This document shows positions 49,856-58,307 of a stretch of 64,000 nucleotides of DNA, piece after piece (positions within the stretch are counted from its first letter, which is position 1; every line of letters starts with the position of its first letter). The notes below the pieces were generated by a model that saw only the letters and a program-made list of their open reading frames with translations, searched no databases and was not told the origin of the DNA. Source of the stretch: Mesorhizobium sophorae (GTDB lineage: Bacteria > Pseudomonadota > Alphaproteobacteria > Rhizobiales > Rhizobiaceae); assembly GCF_002270415.1 (NCBI RefSeq), contig NZ_NNRI01000001.1:186001-250000 (forward strand), in the 5' to 3' direction. Both the position numbers and the translations under genes were made by a program.

Positions 49856-51363
49856 CCGCCATGCTGAGCGCTTCCGGCATCATCAAGAATTTCCCTGGCG
49901 TCCAGGCTCTGCGCGACGTTTCGATCGAGGTCCGGCCGAACGAGGTGGTCGGGCTGATCGGCGAGAACGGCGCCGGCAAGTCGACGCTGATGCGGGTGCT
50001 GGCGGGAAGCTACCGGCCGGACGGCGGCAGCCTCACCCTCGACGGCGAGCAATTGCGCATGCGCAGTCCGCGCGACGCGGCACGGCATGGCATCGGCATG
50101 GTGTTCCAGGAACAGTCGCTGGTGCTCAATCTGACGGTCGCCGAAAACATATATCTCGGCGAGGAAGACCGCTTCACCCGCTTCGGCATCGTCAACTGGC
50201 GCGCCATGAACGCGGCGGCGCGCCGGCAACTGGCCAAGATCGGCATCGACATCGACGTCACGGCGCGCACCTCCGAGCTGACCTTCGCCGCGCGCCAGAT
50301 GGTCGAGCTGGCCAAGGCGCTGACGCTTGAGGAAGTGGTCGAGCGGCAGCTGCTCATCCTGCTCGACGAGCCGACCTCGGTGCTCAACGCCGCCGATATC
50401 GAGGTGCTGTTCGCGCGCGTGCGCTCGCTCAAATCCCGCGCCAGCTTCGTCTTCGTCTCGCACCGTCTCGACGAGGTGCTTGCGACCTCAGACCGTGTCT
50501 ACACGATGAAGGACGGTGCGGTCGTCGCCGAGCATCGCGCGGCCGATGTCACCGCGCCGGAGCTGCACGAAATCATGGTCGGGCGCGGGCTGCAGGCGGA
50601 ATATTACCGCGAGGCCCGCCAGCAGGCGCCGCGCGGGACGGTGATGGTCGAGGCAAAGGGCTTGGGGGCAAACGGCGCCTATCACGGCGTCGATCTCAAG
50701 ATCAGGGCCGGTGAGATCGTCGGCATCGCCGGCGTCGTCGGCTCCGGCCGCGAGGAGGTGACGCGCACCATCGGCGGCTTCCTCCAGCACGATGCCGGCG
50801 AAATGAAAATCGCCGGCGACGCGGTGCGTTTCGCCTCGCCGGAACCCGCGGTGCGCAGGGGTATCGGCTATGTGCCGCGCGAGCGCAGGCTCGAAGGGCT
50901 GGTGATGTTCCTGTCGATCGCGGAGAATATTTCGCTGGCCGACCTGTCGAGCGTCATGCGCCATGGTGCGATCGACTATGGCAAGGAGCGCCGGCTCGCC
51001 GCCGACTGGATCAAGCGGCTGCGCATCAAGGCGCCCGGGCCCGACGCCGCCTGCCGCAAGCTCAGCGGCGGCAACCAGCAAAAGGTGGTGCTGGCGCGCT
51101 GGATGACGGCGGGCTCGCGCATCCTCGTGCTCGACCATCCGACGCGCGGCCTCGATGTCGGCGCCAAGGAGGAGGTCTACGAACTGGTCCGCGACCTCTC
51201 CGCGCAAGGCGTGGCGATCCTTTTGATTTCCGACACGCTGGAGGAGACCATCGGCCTGTCGCACCAGGTGCTGGTGATGCGCGACGGCGAGATTACCGCG
51301 CGTTTCGACGCCAGCCCGGGCAACAAGCCGAACCAGGTCGAACTGTTGCGGGCGATGGTATGA
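49852..51363 (+). CDS. Sugar ABC transporter double ATPase with altered second Walker B
   Basis: A 503-residue RbsA-type ATPase with a GTG start overlapping the permease stop; an ATG three codons later is the alternative. The first domain is complete: GENGAGKS (about 41-48) and LLDEPTSVLN. The second has the usual degenerate Walker A (GVVGSGREE) and a good signature SGGNQQK. Its Walker B reads L-V-L-D428-H429-P, so the catalytic Glu position is His. The site is therefore probably regulatory rather than hydrolytic. Confidence 0.9.
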   Translation: MTAMLSASGIIKNFPGVQALRDVSIEVRPNEVVGLIGENGAGKSTLMRVLAGSYRPDGGSLTLDGEQLRMRSPRDAARHGIGMVFQEQSLVLNLTVAENIYLGEEDRFTRFGIVNWRAMNAAARRQLAKIGIDIDVTARTSELTFAARQMVELAKALTLEEVVERQLLILLDEPTSVLNAADIEVLFARVRSLKSRASFVFVSHRLDEVLATSDRVYTMKDGAVVAEHRAADVTAPELHEIMVGRGLQAEYYREARQQAPRGTVMVEAKGLGANGAYHGVDLKIRAGEIVGIAGVVGSGREEVTRTIGGFLQHDAGEMKIAGDAVRFASPEPAVRRGIGYVPRERRLEGLVMFLSIAENISLADLSSVMRHGAIDYGKERRLAADWIKRLRIKAPGPDAACRKLSGGNQQKVVLARWMTAGSRILVLDHPTRGLDVGAKEEVYELVRDLSAQGVAILLISDTLEETIGLSHQVLVMRDGEITARFDASPGNKPNQVELLRAMV

Positions 51364-51504
51364 GAGACCGTTTGGAAACTCTGCTCTGGCGGCCATCTGA
51401 AGGCGTTTTCTGCGCTTCCGGTGCTCACGGACCAACGTCCGCTGCGCTCCGGTTCTCGAAACCACCATCATATGACTCGCCAGAGCGAGTTTCGAAACAG
51501 TCTC
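51364..51504. repeat. Intergenic mosaic inverted repeat (RIME-like)
   Basis: The outer arms 51364-51391 and 51478-51504 are near-perfect reverse complements (about 25 of 27 positions). The core carries the motifs TGCGCTTCCGGTGCTCACGG and CGCTGCGCTCCGGTTCTCG, typical of short palindromic repeats scattered in rhizobial genomes. It occupies nearly the whole gap between the ATPase and the second permease, inside an operon, and could shape mRNA processing. Confidence 0.75.
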
Positions 51505-51516
51505 TGAGGCAGGCCG

Positions 51517-52485
51517 ATGAATGAAGCTTTTTCGCTGCGGCGCATCTTCGAAGGCAAGTGGACGCAAGGCGCCATTCCGCTGGTCCTGCTTGTCGCCCTG
51601 CTTTTGATCATCGAGATCGCCGCGCCCGGCTTTCTCACCGGCGAGACCGTGGCGCTTTTGTTCGCCAACACCGCCGTGCTGTTCATCCTGGCGACCGGCG
51701 TCACCTTCGCCATCCTGCTTGGCGGCATCGACCTGTCGATCCAGGCGGTCGCCTCGCTGGCCAGCGTCATCCTGGCGCAGCTGCTGCCTTCGCTCGGCCT
51801 TGCCGCCTTTCCGGTGGCGATCCTGTCCGGGTTCGCCTTCGGTACCTTGAGCGGCATCGTCCACGTCAAGCTGCGCGTTCCGTCCTTCGTGGCGACGCTC
51901 GCCACCGGCGGCGTGGTCACCGGCATCGCGTTGTGGGTGTCGGACGGCCGCGCCATCACCATCGAGGAAGGCGGCCGCGAAAACACCGCCTGGATCAACG
52001 CCACCGTCGCCGGCCTGCCGGTGGTGGTGCTGATTTCGGCGGTCATCGGCATCGCCAGTTTTCTCGCGCTGCGCTACACGCGCTTTGGCCGCCAGGCGAT
52101 CGCCGTCGGCGCCGGCGAGCCGGCCGCCTGGGCGGCGGGCATCAATGTCGACCGCACCAAGATCATCGCCTTCGCCGCCTCCGGCATGCTGGCCGCAATC
52201 GCCGGCGTGGTCTTGGCGGCGCGACTGTCGAGCGGCTCGCCGGTCCTTGCCAACCAGCTGCTGCTGCCGGCGATTGCCGCCGTCATTGTCGGCGGCACCG
52301 CCATCACCGGCGGGCTGGGCGGCGTCGCGCGCACGGCGGTCGGCGCGCTGATCATCTCGATCGTGCGCATCGGCATGACCTTCGTCGGCGTCAACATCTT
52401 CCTGGAAAACATGGTGTTCGGCGCGGTGCTCATCGCTGCCGTCGCCATCACCATCGACCGCAGCAAGATCGCGGTCATCAAGTGA
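51517..52485 (+). CDS. Sugar ABC transporter permease 2 (third system)
   Basis: A 322-residue CUT2 permease, clearly different from the 346-residue permease of the same operon. Signatures: GVTFAILLGGIDLSIQA, LRVPSFVATLATGG, GAGEPAAWAAGINV and AAVIVGGTAITGGLGG. It starts 153 bases after the ATPase, behind the intergenic inverted repeat. It is the last gene of the transporter operon and is convergent with the glyoxalase gene. Confidence 0.9.
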   Translation: MNEAFSLRRIFEGKWTQGAIPLVLLVALLLIIEIAAPGFLTGETVALLFANTAVLFILATGVTFAILLGGIDLSIQAVASLASVILAQLLPSLGLAAFPVAILSGFAFGTLSGIVHVKLRVPSFVATLATGGVVTGIALWVSDGRAITIEEGGRENTAWINATVAGLPVVVLISAVIGIASFLALRYTRFGRQAIAVGAGEPAAWAAGINVDRTKIIAFAASGMLAAIAGVVLAARLSSGSPVLANQLLLPAIAAVIVGGTAITGGLGGVARTAVGALIISIVRIGMTFVGVNIFLENMVFGAVLIAAVAITIDRSKIAVIK

Positions 52486-52526
52486 CAGATCCATCCGCAC
52501 CGCCTCCCAAGCAAACGCGGACCGGA

Positions 52527-52558
52527 CGGGGTCGCATCAAAGGCGCGATGCGGCCCCG
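52527..52558. terminator. Bidirectional terminator hairpin
   Basis: CGGGGTCGCATC (52527-52538) pairs with GATGCGGCCCCG (52547-52558), 11 of 12 positions, around an 8-base loop. It lies between the convergent permease and glyoxalase genes and is suited to ending both transcripts. Confidence 0.65.
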
Positions 52559-52568
52559 CCTGCTCAGG

Positions 52569-52982
52569 TCATTGCATGGTGTCGAGACCGATCAGCTCGA
52601 TCTTGTAGCCGTCCGGATCCTCGACGAAAGCGATGTGGGTGGTGCCGTGCTGCATCGGCCCGGGCTTGCGCGGAATCTTGGCGCCGCGCTTTTCCAGTTC
52701 GGCGCAGACGGCGTAGATGTCGTTGACGCCGAGCGCCAGGTGGCCGAAGCCAGTGCCGATCTCGTAGGGCTCTTCGCGCCCCCAGTTCAGCGTCAGCTCG
52801 ACCACGGCTTCCTTGTCCTCCGGCCCATAGCCGACAAAGGCGTTGGTGAACTTGCCGCCGGGATAGTCCTCCCGGCGCAGCAAGGTCATGCCGAGGACCT
52901 CGGTGTAGAAGGCGATCGACTTGTCGAGGTCGAGCACCCTGATCATGGTGTGCATATAGCGAAAGCCCGGGGCGTCGCTCAT
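52569..52982 (-). CDS. gloA: Lactoylglutathione lyase (glyoxalase I)
   Basis: A 137-residue vicinal-oxygen-chelate protein started at the ATG at 52982. It has the GloA pattern: YMHTMIRVLDLDKSIAFYTEVLGM with the first metal His, then VVELTLNWG with Glu, GFGHLALGVNDIYA with His, and AFVEDPDGYKIELI with the last Glu. It converts the hemithioacetal of methylglyoxal and glutathione to S-lactoylglutathione. It is divergent from a D-2-hydroxyacid-type FAD oxidase, which fits methylglyoxal/D-lactate handling. Confidence 0.9.
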   Translation of the reverse strand: MSDAPGFRYMHTMIRVLDLDKSIAFYTEVLGMTLLRREDYPGGKFTNAFVGYGPEDKEAVVELTLNWGREEPYEIGTGFGHLALGVNDIYAVCAELEKRGAKIPRKPGPMQHGTTHIAFVEDPDGYKIELIGLDTMQ

Positions 52983-53012
52983 TGGGAAAGTCCTCCGTGT
53001 CGGGTGATTGGC

Positions 53013-53090
53013 TGGTCTGACCGTCCACATCAAACAGCTGGCGGGAGCATGGCCTCGCTTGATGTTCTAAATCAGGGTTGTATGATAACA
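53013..53090. promoter_or_regulatory. Two FadR-type operator candidates in the gloA/FAD-oxidase divergent region
   Basis: TGGTCTGACC at 53013-53022 is a near-palindrome matching the core of classic FadR/ExuR-type sites. TTGTATGATAACA at 53078-53090 has TTGT and ACA half-sites like the element at 39857-39870. The GntR gene downstream of the FAD oxidase is the obvious candidate regulator. Confidence 0.5.
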
Positions 53091-53143
53091 CGACAAGCAA
53101 GGTGGTTGTCCAGTCGTTTTCCCAGAGGGTCCAGAGCCAGGTC

Positions 53144-54583
53144 ATGAATGTCGTGCCGCCCATTTCCGCATCGCTGCTATCGGCCCTGGCCGGCGTGCTG
53201 CCGGATGCCGGCTTGCTGACCAGCGACGAAGACCTGGCGCGCTACAGCCGCGACTGGTCCGGAGATCATTTCGGCCGCCCGCTGGCGGTCGCCCGTCCGG
53301 CCTCGGTCGAGGAGATGTCGGCGCTGATGCGGCACTGCCATGCGGAGCGCATCCCGGTCGTGCCGCAAGGCGGCCTGACCGGCCTCGTGGGTGCGGCGGT
53401 AGCCGCCGATGGCGGCGAGATCGTCATCTCGCTGGAGCGCATGAACCGGATTCGCTCGATCAGCCCGATCGACTTCGCCATGGTGGTCGAGGCCGGCTGC
53501 ATCCTCGAGGACGCCAAGCGTGCCGCCGCGGAGTGCGACTGCCTGCTGCCGATCACCTTCGGGGCGCAGGGAAGCTGCCGCATCGGCGGCAACGTCGCCA
53601 CCAATGCCGGCGGCTTCAACGTGCTGCGCTACGGCATGACGCGCGACCTGGTGCTCGGCCTCGAAGTGGTGCTGGCCGATGGCCGGATCTGGAACGGGCT
53701 GAAGGTGCTGCGCAAGGACAATCGCGGCTACGACCTCAAGCAGATATTCATCGGCTCGGAAGGCACGCTCGGCATCGTCACCGCAGCCGCGCTGAAACTC
53801 TTTCCCAAGCCGACGCAGATCGAGACGGCGCTGGTCGGCCTGCGCTCGGTCGAGGACGCCATGGCGCTCTATGCGCGGGCGCGGCGCGACTGCAGCGACC
53901 TGCTCACCGCCTTCGAACTGATCCTGCGCCAGGGCATCGAGATCACCATGCGCGAGGGCGCGGATTTTGCCGATCCGCTGGCAAAAGCTTACCCGGCCTA
54001 TGTGTTGATCGAGGTTTCCTCCGGCGGGCTGATCGATCTGTCGGCCATGCTCCTGGGTTTTCTCGGCGGCGTCGCCGACATCGTCGAGGACGGCATCGTC
54101 GCATCGACACGGGCGCAGGCCGAGCGGCTGTGGCTCTATCGCGAGATCATGGTCGAGCGGCAGGGCAGGGGTGGCCGCTATCTGCGCACCGACGTCTCGG
54201 TGCCGATCTCCAAACTCGCCGATTTCGTCACCGATGCGCTCTTCGAATTGCAGCGCGCCCGGCCCGACGCGCTCGCCGTCACGTATGGCCATGTCGGCGA
54301 CGGCAACATCCATTTGAACGTCGTGCCGCCGGAAGGCATGGACCCGCAAGCGGTGGAGCAACTGTTCGAGGAGGCGGAGGCCGAGATCTTTGCCGTCGTC
54401 GACCGCTATGGCGGCTCGATCAGCGCCGAGCACGGCATCGGCCGGGTCAAGCAGAAGGCATTCCTCGACCGCATCGATCCGGTGACACTTGATCTGGCGG
54501 CAGGCATCAAGCAAGCCTTCGATCCGCGCCATCTTCTGAGCAATGGCCGCATTCTGGCAAGCAAGGCCAATCATGGTCTATAG
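53144..54583 (+). CDS. FAD-linked oxidase of the GlcD / D-2-hydroxyglutarate dehydrogenase type
   Basis: A 479-residue flavoprotein started at the ATG at 53144. The FAD-binding PCMH part has VPQGGLTGLVGAAVA, GSCRIGGNVATNAGG and FIGSEGTLGIVT. The C-terminal FAD-oxidase part has the metal-site run YGHVGDGNIHLNVV and SAEHGIGRVKQKA. This matches D-lactate, D-2-hydroxyglutarate or related 2-hydroxyacid dehydrogenases; substrate choice is unclear. It is followed 7 bases later by a GntR gene. Confidence 0.9.
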   Translation: MNVVPPISASLLSALAGVLPDAGLLTSDEDLARYSRDWSGDHFGRPLAVARPASVEEMSALMRHCHAERIPVVPQGGLTGLVGAAVAADGGEIVISLERMNRIRSISPIDFAMVVEAGCILEDAKRAAAECDCLLPITFGAQGSCRIGGNVATNAGGFNVLRYGMTRDLVLGLEVVLADGRIWNGLKVLRKDNRGYDLKQIFIGSEGTLGIVTAAALKLFPKPTQIETALVGLRSVEDAMALYARARRDCSDLLTAFELILRQGIEITMREGADFADPLAKAYPAYVLIEVSSGGLIDLSAMLLGFLGGVADIVEDGIVASTRAQAERLWLYREIMVERQGRGGRYLRTDVSVPISKLADFVTDALFELQRARPDALAVTYGHVGDGNIHLNVVPPEGMDPQAVEQLFEEAEAEIFAVVDRYGGSISAEHGIGRVKQKAFLDRIDPVTLDLAAGIKQAFDPRHLLSNGRILASKANHGL

Positions 54584-54590
54584 GTGAGCG

Positions 54591-55376
54591 ATGACGCTGA
54601 AGCTCGACAAGGTCAATCGCGGTCCGCACCTCTCCACTTTGGTTGCGAGTTCGATCTCGCGCGAGATCGCGCAGGGGCGGCTGAAGCCCGGCGACCAGCT
54701 GCCGACCGAGCAGGCGCTGGCGACCACCTTCGGCGTCAGCCGCAACGTCGTGCGCGAGGCGATCGCCCGCCTGCGCTCGGAAGGCCGCATCTGGTCGCAG
54801 CAGGGGCGCGGCGCCTTCGTGGTGGAGAGCACCAACCCGACGGTGCTGACCATCGACTACGAGGCGCTGCAGCGCGCCGACTCCTTCCGCAACCTGTTCG
54901 AGCTGCGCGGCATCCTCGAAGTGCAGGCCGCCGCCCTTGCCGCAAGGCGGCGCACCGAAGCCGATCTCACCGCGATGGGCGATGCGCTGGCCGGCATGCG
55001 TGCCGCCCCCTATGGCAGCGTCGCCTGGCTGCGCAGCGACCTCGAGTTCCACCGCACCGTCGCCGAGGCGACGCGCAACGCCTATATGGGCCAGTTCCTG
55101 GTCTTCGTGTCCGAGCGGGTGCGCGAGAGCATCCTTGCCGCCGGCAACCAGCAGAAATCGGACGACATGGCCCGCATCACGCTCGGCGAGCACGAGCGCA
55201 TCCTGGCCGCCATCCGTGCCTGCGACGCCGAGGCGGCGCAGACAGCCATGCGCGACCACCTGGCGGGCGCGGCGCTGCGGGTTGGGTTGGATGATGGTGA
55301 GGCGGAGGCAGCGCCAACACCTCCGGTGCGGCACTCGAGGCTGAGGAAGGCTATCCGCAAGCAGGCTGCGGGATGA
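54591..55376 (+). CDS. GntR-family (FadR subfamily) regulator
   Basis: A 261-residue regulator. Residues 14-80 are the winged helix (LPTEQALATTFGVSRNVVREA); the FCD domain follows (SDLEFHRTVAEATRN, GEHERILAAIRACD). A basic tail of about 25 residues (RHSRLRKAIRKQ) extends past the usual end. It starts 7 bases after the FAD oxidase and is probably co-transcribed, giving autoregulation through the operators at 53013-53090. Confidence 0.9.
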   Translation: MTLKLDKVNRGPHLSTLVASSISREIAQGRLKPGDQLPTEQALATTFGVSRNVVREAIARLRSEGRIWSQQGRGAFVVESTNPTVLTIDYEALQRADSFRNLFELRGILEVQAAALAARRRTEADLTAMGDALAGMRAAPYGSVAWLRSDLEFHRTVAEATRNAYMGQFLVFVSERVRESILAAGNQQKSDDMARITLGEHERILAAIRACDAEAAQTAMRDHLAGAALRVGLDDGEAEAAPTPPVRHSRLRKAIRKQAAG

Positions 55377-55530
55377 CAGCATCGCCCACGGCGACGCCCC
55401 ACGATAGGAAGTCGCCGACAAACGAGAAAGCTGATTCAAAAACGAGGGATGTGAAGGCGAAGTCCATCAAGTCATTGACACCATAGCCACTGGCAACACA
55501 GGATGCGATCGCTTGTGGAGGGGAACGGCA

Positions 55531-56013
55531 ATGTTCAACGCAATCCGAATTGCTGTCTTCGCTTCAATCATTCTTAGCTCTTCTGCCAACGCACAGGAAG
55601 ATGGCCCGTCCATTATACCGGAGCGTCTTCAGAAGATTGCCTTGACTACCCCGTTGGCCGAAAGACTGCACATAAAGTGGGATTCCGTCGCCCCTGAGAA
55701 TATTGGCCAATATATGGGGCTTTTGGCGGCCGTGAACCAAGTAGCGGTTGCGGTTGCTTCGAAGAATGGCCGCGACACTCCGTCGGATGAGGACTATTTA
55801 GCTGGGCTCGCTGCGTGGTGTCTGTTTCCAAATAAGCCGCCAATAGCAGAGCCCTATTGGCCAAAGGCAAGCGAAAAGATTAGGTCGGAAATTCGCGCAG
55901 CTGTTGGACCCTTGGCAGCACAGTTTCCGGCCTTCATTGCTAAAGGCGAGGCCCAACAGGAAATTGATGCGAATTGGCCAAAGGATTCCAAAATGTATTT
56001 AGTGGCGTCCTAG
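55531..56013 (+). CDS. Hypothetical exported protein
   Basis: A 160-residue protein with a clean Sec signal (residues 1-22, ending S-S-A-N-A-Q) and a GGAGGGG site before the ATG. The mature part is polar and mostly helical in appearance; I recognise no family. GC is lower than in neighbouring metabolic genes, and it opens an accessory stretch of unknown genes. Confidence 0.65.
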   Translation: MFNAIRIAVFASIILSSSANAQEDGPSIIPERLQKIALTTPLAERLHIKWDSVAPENIGQYMGLLAAVNQVAVAVASKNGRDTPSDEDYLAGLAAWCLFPNKPPIAEPYWPKASEKIRSEIRAAVGPLAAQFPAFIAKGEAQQEIDANWPKDSKMYLVAS

Positions 56014-56031
56014 ACCTTGGAAGTTTGAGCG

Positions 56032-56478
56032 ATGTCAAATAGCAATCTGCCCGTGCCTGATATCGGGTTGCTCGCAGTATGGCTACTCTGTTTAAATTGG
56101 TATTGGATAGGTTATAGAAAAGACGAAACTAGAGAGAACGCCGAAGAGCGATCTCTCGGTGCAGCTGTTATTATGGGTCAACTGGGGTCAATTATCACAT
56201 GATCTTCAGTTATCCTAGCTGGAATAGGTGCATTTGTTGCGTTGGCAAAGACACCTCTTGCAGAGTCGGCAAAATATCACGTGTTCTATGCCGCTTGCTG
56301 GGCAGTTCTTGCACTAGTCGTATCCATTTATACGATGGGCATCCTCCCAGCCCACGCACCAAAGACAAATTTCGTCAGACTCCGGGGCATCGCTTTGTTA
56401 AGCTCAATGTCACTATTTTGCTGTCTCGCAGCAGGCGTTCGATTTCTATTGGCAGTACAGGGAATTTTATTTTCCTGA
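56032..56478 (+). pseudogene. Small multi-pass membrane protein broken by an in-frame TGA
   Basis: The frame from the ATG at 56032 encodes 56 residues with one membrane segment (IGLLAVWLLCLNWYWIGY) and meets TGA at 56200-56202. The same frame then continues for 91 codons to 56478 with three further hydrophobic stretches (SSVILAGIGAFVALA, ACWAVLALVVSIYT, LLSSMSLFCCLAAGVRF). The two halves look like one 148-residue protein with a nonsense mutation. A sequencing error or two separate small genes are the alternatives. Confidence 0.6.
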
Positions 56479-56570
56479 TCGCTTGCGGCAGCGTTTGAAT
56501 GCCGCCGCCTTCTGCTTAGGCGAGACCGGCTTCACCAATCCGCCAAGCCTTATCGGTCGTGTCTCGCTGG

Positions 56571-56690
56571 CCAGCGAGACACCGCTCAGGCCCGCAATAA
56601 TATCCGACAGCGCCTGCACGAACTTCCCGCCATTGCCGGTTGCGACCGCGGTGGCAAAGCCGTTGCGCACCGCCGCGCCGATTTCGACTA
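56571..56690 (-). pseudogene. Relic of the 3' end of a hydroxyacid-dehydrogenase gene
   Basis: On the minus strand this reads IGAAVRNGFATAVATGNGG and then KFVQALSDIIAGLSGVSL, nearly the same as the C-terminus of the oxidoreductase encoded at 61262-62167. About 112 bases match 61282-61392 at close to nine positions in ten. The rest of the gene is absent, so this is a decayed fragment. It lies in the same orientation as the full copy, 4.6 kb away. Confidence 0.8.
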
Positions 56691-56723
56691 GTCGCAGGAC
56701 AGCTCTCACGGCAGAGTGCGGCC

Positions 56724-57437
56724 ATGTGCAACCTCTACAACATCACCACGTCGCAGGAAGCCGTCCGCCAGTGGACCCGGACTTTGCGGGACATCCTGGG
56801 CAACCTTGAGCCGTCCATCGACATCTATCCCAACCAACCCGGTCCGGTGGTGCGCAATGCACTGGACGGACAGCGCGAGCTTGCCAACCTTCTGTGGGGC
56901 ATGCCGACACCCATTGAGCGGATGAAGGGCAAGGCCGACTACGGCACCACCAACATACGCAATCCCCAGTATGGCCATTGGCAGCAATATGTCGGCGTCG
57001 AGAACCGCTGTGTGGTGCCGGTGACGAGCTTTGCGGAGCCGAGCCCGACGCCCGGCGACAAGGACCCCGAGACGGGCATCCAGCGAAACTATTGGTTCGC
57101 ACTCAATGAGGACCGCCCGCTGTTCTTCTTCGCCGGCCTCTGGACGCCATGGCAGGGGGTGCGCAAGGTCAAGGACGGTCCCGGCGACTTCGAGCTTTAC
57201 GGTTTCATGACGACCGCGCCGAACGCCCTCATCAAGCCCATCCACGAAAAGGCCATGCCGGTCATCCTGAGGACGCAGGAGGAAACCGAAACCTGGATGA
57301 CAGCGCCATGGTCGGAGGCCAAACGGCTACAGCGCACGGCCCCGGAGGATGCTTTGGTGATTGTCGAGAAGCCAGCCACACAGATCAAGTTTCCGGAGCA
57401 GGTACCGCAGGCACCGGCTCAGGGCTCACTGTTCTAG
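56724..57437 (+). CDS. SRAP-family DNA-protein crosslink protein (YedK/HMCES)
   Basis: A 237-residue SOS-response-associated peptidase-type protein. The ATG at 56724 makes Cys the second residue (M-C-N-L-Y), as needed for the covalent thiazolidine link to abasic sites in single-stranded DNA. Other active-site positions are visible: Asn77 in T-T-N-I-R-N, Glu105 in S-F-A-E and the His of HEKAMPVIL. Such proteins shield abasic sites during replication. Neighbours do not suggest an operon. Confidence 0.9.
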   Translation: MCNLYNITTSQEAVRQWTRTLRDILGNLEPSIDIYPNQPGPVVRNALDGQRELANLLWGMPTPIERMKGKADYGTTNIRNPQYGHWQQYVGVENRCVVPVTSFAEPSPTPGDKDPETGIQRNYWFALNEDRPLFFFAGLWTPWQGVRKVKDGPGDFELYGFMTTAPNALIKPIHEKAMPVILRTQEETETWMTAPWSEAKRLQRTAPEDALVIVEKPATQIKFPEQVPQAPAQGSLF

Positions 57438-57447
57438 GGACTGAAAA

Positions 57448-57684
57448 ATGCACGCAATTATTTGGTTTGGCGTCGGCTTTATCATTCTTGGATGTTTCCT
57501 TTTCGCCATCGCCGGCATGATTGACATGCGAACGAACTACCAGCGACACAATGACAGCGTCCTAAGAGCGTCTAGAGAAGGTGGTCGAACAGGGGTAGAT
57601 CTCTCAAATCCAAAAGCTCGATGGTGGGCTATATCCGGCATTGCCGTGATCATTTTCGGTTTTATGATTATGGTGTTCGGCTAG
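57448..57684 (+). CDS. Small membrane protein, unknown
   Basis: 78 residues with two membrane helices (IIWFGVGFIILGCFLFAIAG and WWAISGIAVIIFGFMIMVFG) joined by a polar loop. It starts 10 bases after the SRAP gene and may be co-transcribed. No family is recognised. Confidence 0.6.
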   Translation: MHAIIWFGVGFIILGCFLFAIAGMIDMRTNYQRHNDSVLRASREGGRTGVDLSNPKARWWAISGIAVIIFGFMIMVFG

Positions 57685-57698
57685 AAAAAGCGTTTTTC

Positions 57699-58013
57699 TT
57701 AGCCCTCATCCTTCCATATCACCCGGCGCACCATGCGGATTTCGACAAGCCGCCTGACGCGTATCTTCATGCCCTCCAACGCACTTGGCAGCAGGATATC
57801 CACGTCGAGCTCGCGGCGTTTGCACCGCTCGCAACGCATGTACCGAGCCACGTCCCAAAACGGAATGTCCCCGACGAGCTTGGCGAGGTCCCCCGGCAGG
57901 TAGTGGCGGGTGATGTTGCAGTTGATGCACCGGACGCGGATCAGCTGCCCGACCTCATGCGCTCGGCACAAGGTCTGCACAAGGCGGCGCGGTCGTCTGC
58001 TCTGTTCCGGCAT
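57699..58013 (-). CDS. Small CxxC-pair protein, unknown
   Basis: About 104 residues with two zinc-ribbon-like cysteine pairs, C-I-N-C and C-E-R-C, about 30 residues apart, and many basic residues. I use the ATG at 58013; a TTG two codons earlier is possible. It may bind zinc and nucleic acid. No named family is recognised. Confidence 0.6.
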   Translation of the reverse strand: MPEQSRRPRRLVQTLCRAHEVGQLIRVRCINCNITRHYLPGDLAKLVGDIPFWDVARYMRCERCKRRELDVDILLPSALEGMKIRVRRLVEIRMVRRVIWKDEG

Positions 58014-58113
58014 GGCCAAAAATAGGAACCTATTCCTCGCCGAGTCAATTCGCTCTTGACAATTTCGTTCCCTTTTTGTTCACTACGGCCATGCAGCGTT
58101 TGGAGGAATTGCC

Positions 58114-58293
58114 GTGGATCGCATTGTCACACTCAACTCTCGTCAAGAGGCCGCCCTCCATGCCCACGCCGAGGACTTCATCGCAGTCTACAAGGGCGAT
58201 GTGATGAAGGCGCTCAAGGAAATGATCGTGCTCAACGGGCACCTTCAAGAGCGGCTCGACGCGCTCTCGGCCCCGCGCAGAGCAAGCCGCTAG
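58114..58293 (+). CDS. Small hypothetical protein
   Basis: 59 residues from a GTG at 58114, seven bases after GGAGG. The sequence is helical and amphipathic (DRIVTLNSRQEAALHAHAED, then VMKALKEMIVLNGHLQERL) with a basic tail. It lies upstream of the cyclase gene and may be in its transcript. Function unknown. Confidence 0.55.
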   Translation: MDRIVTLNSRQEAALHAHAEDFIAVYKGDVMKALKEMIVLNGHLQERLDALSAPRRASR

Positions 58294-58307
58294 GGGAGGG
58301 ACCGCAA

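Noticed and set aside
56199-56203. TGA as a selenocysteine codon
   Set aside because: No recognisable selenoprotein family or clear downstream stem-loop of the required kind was seen; a nonsense mutation is simpler.
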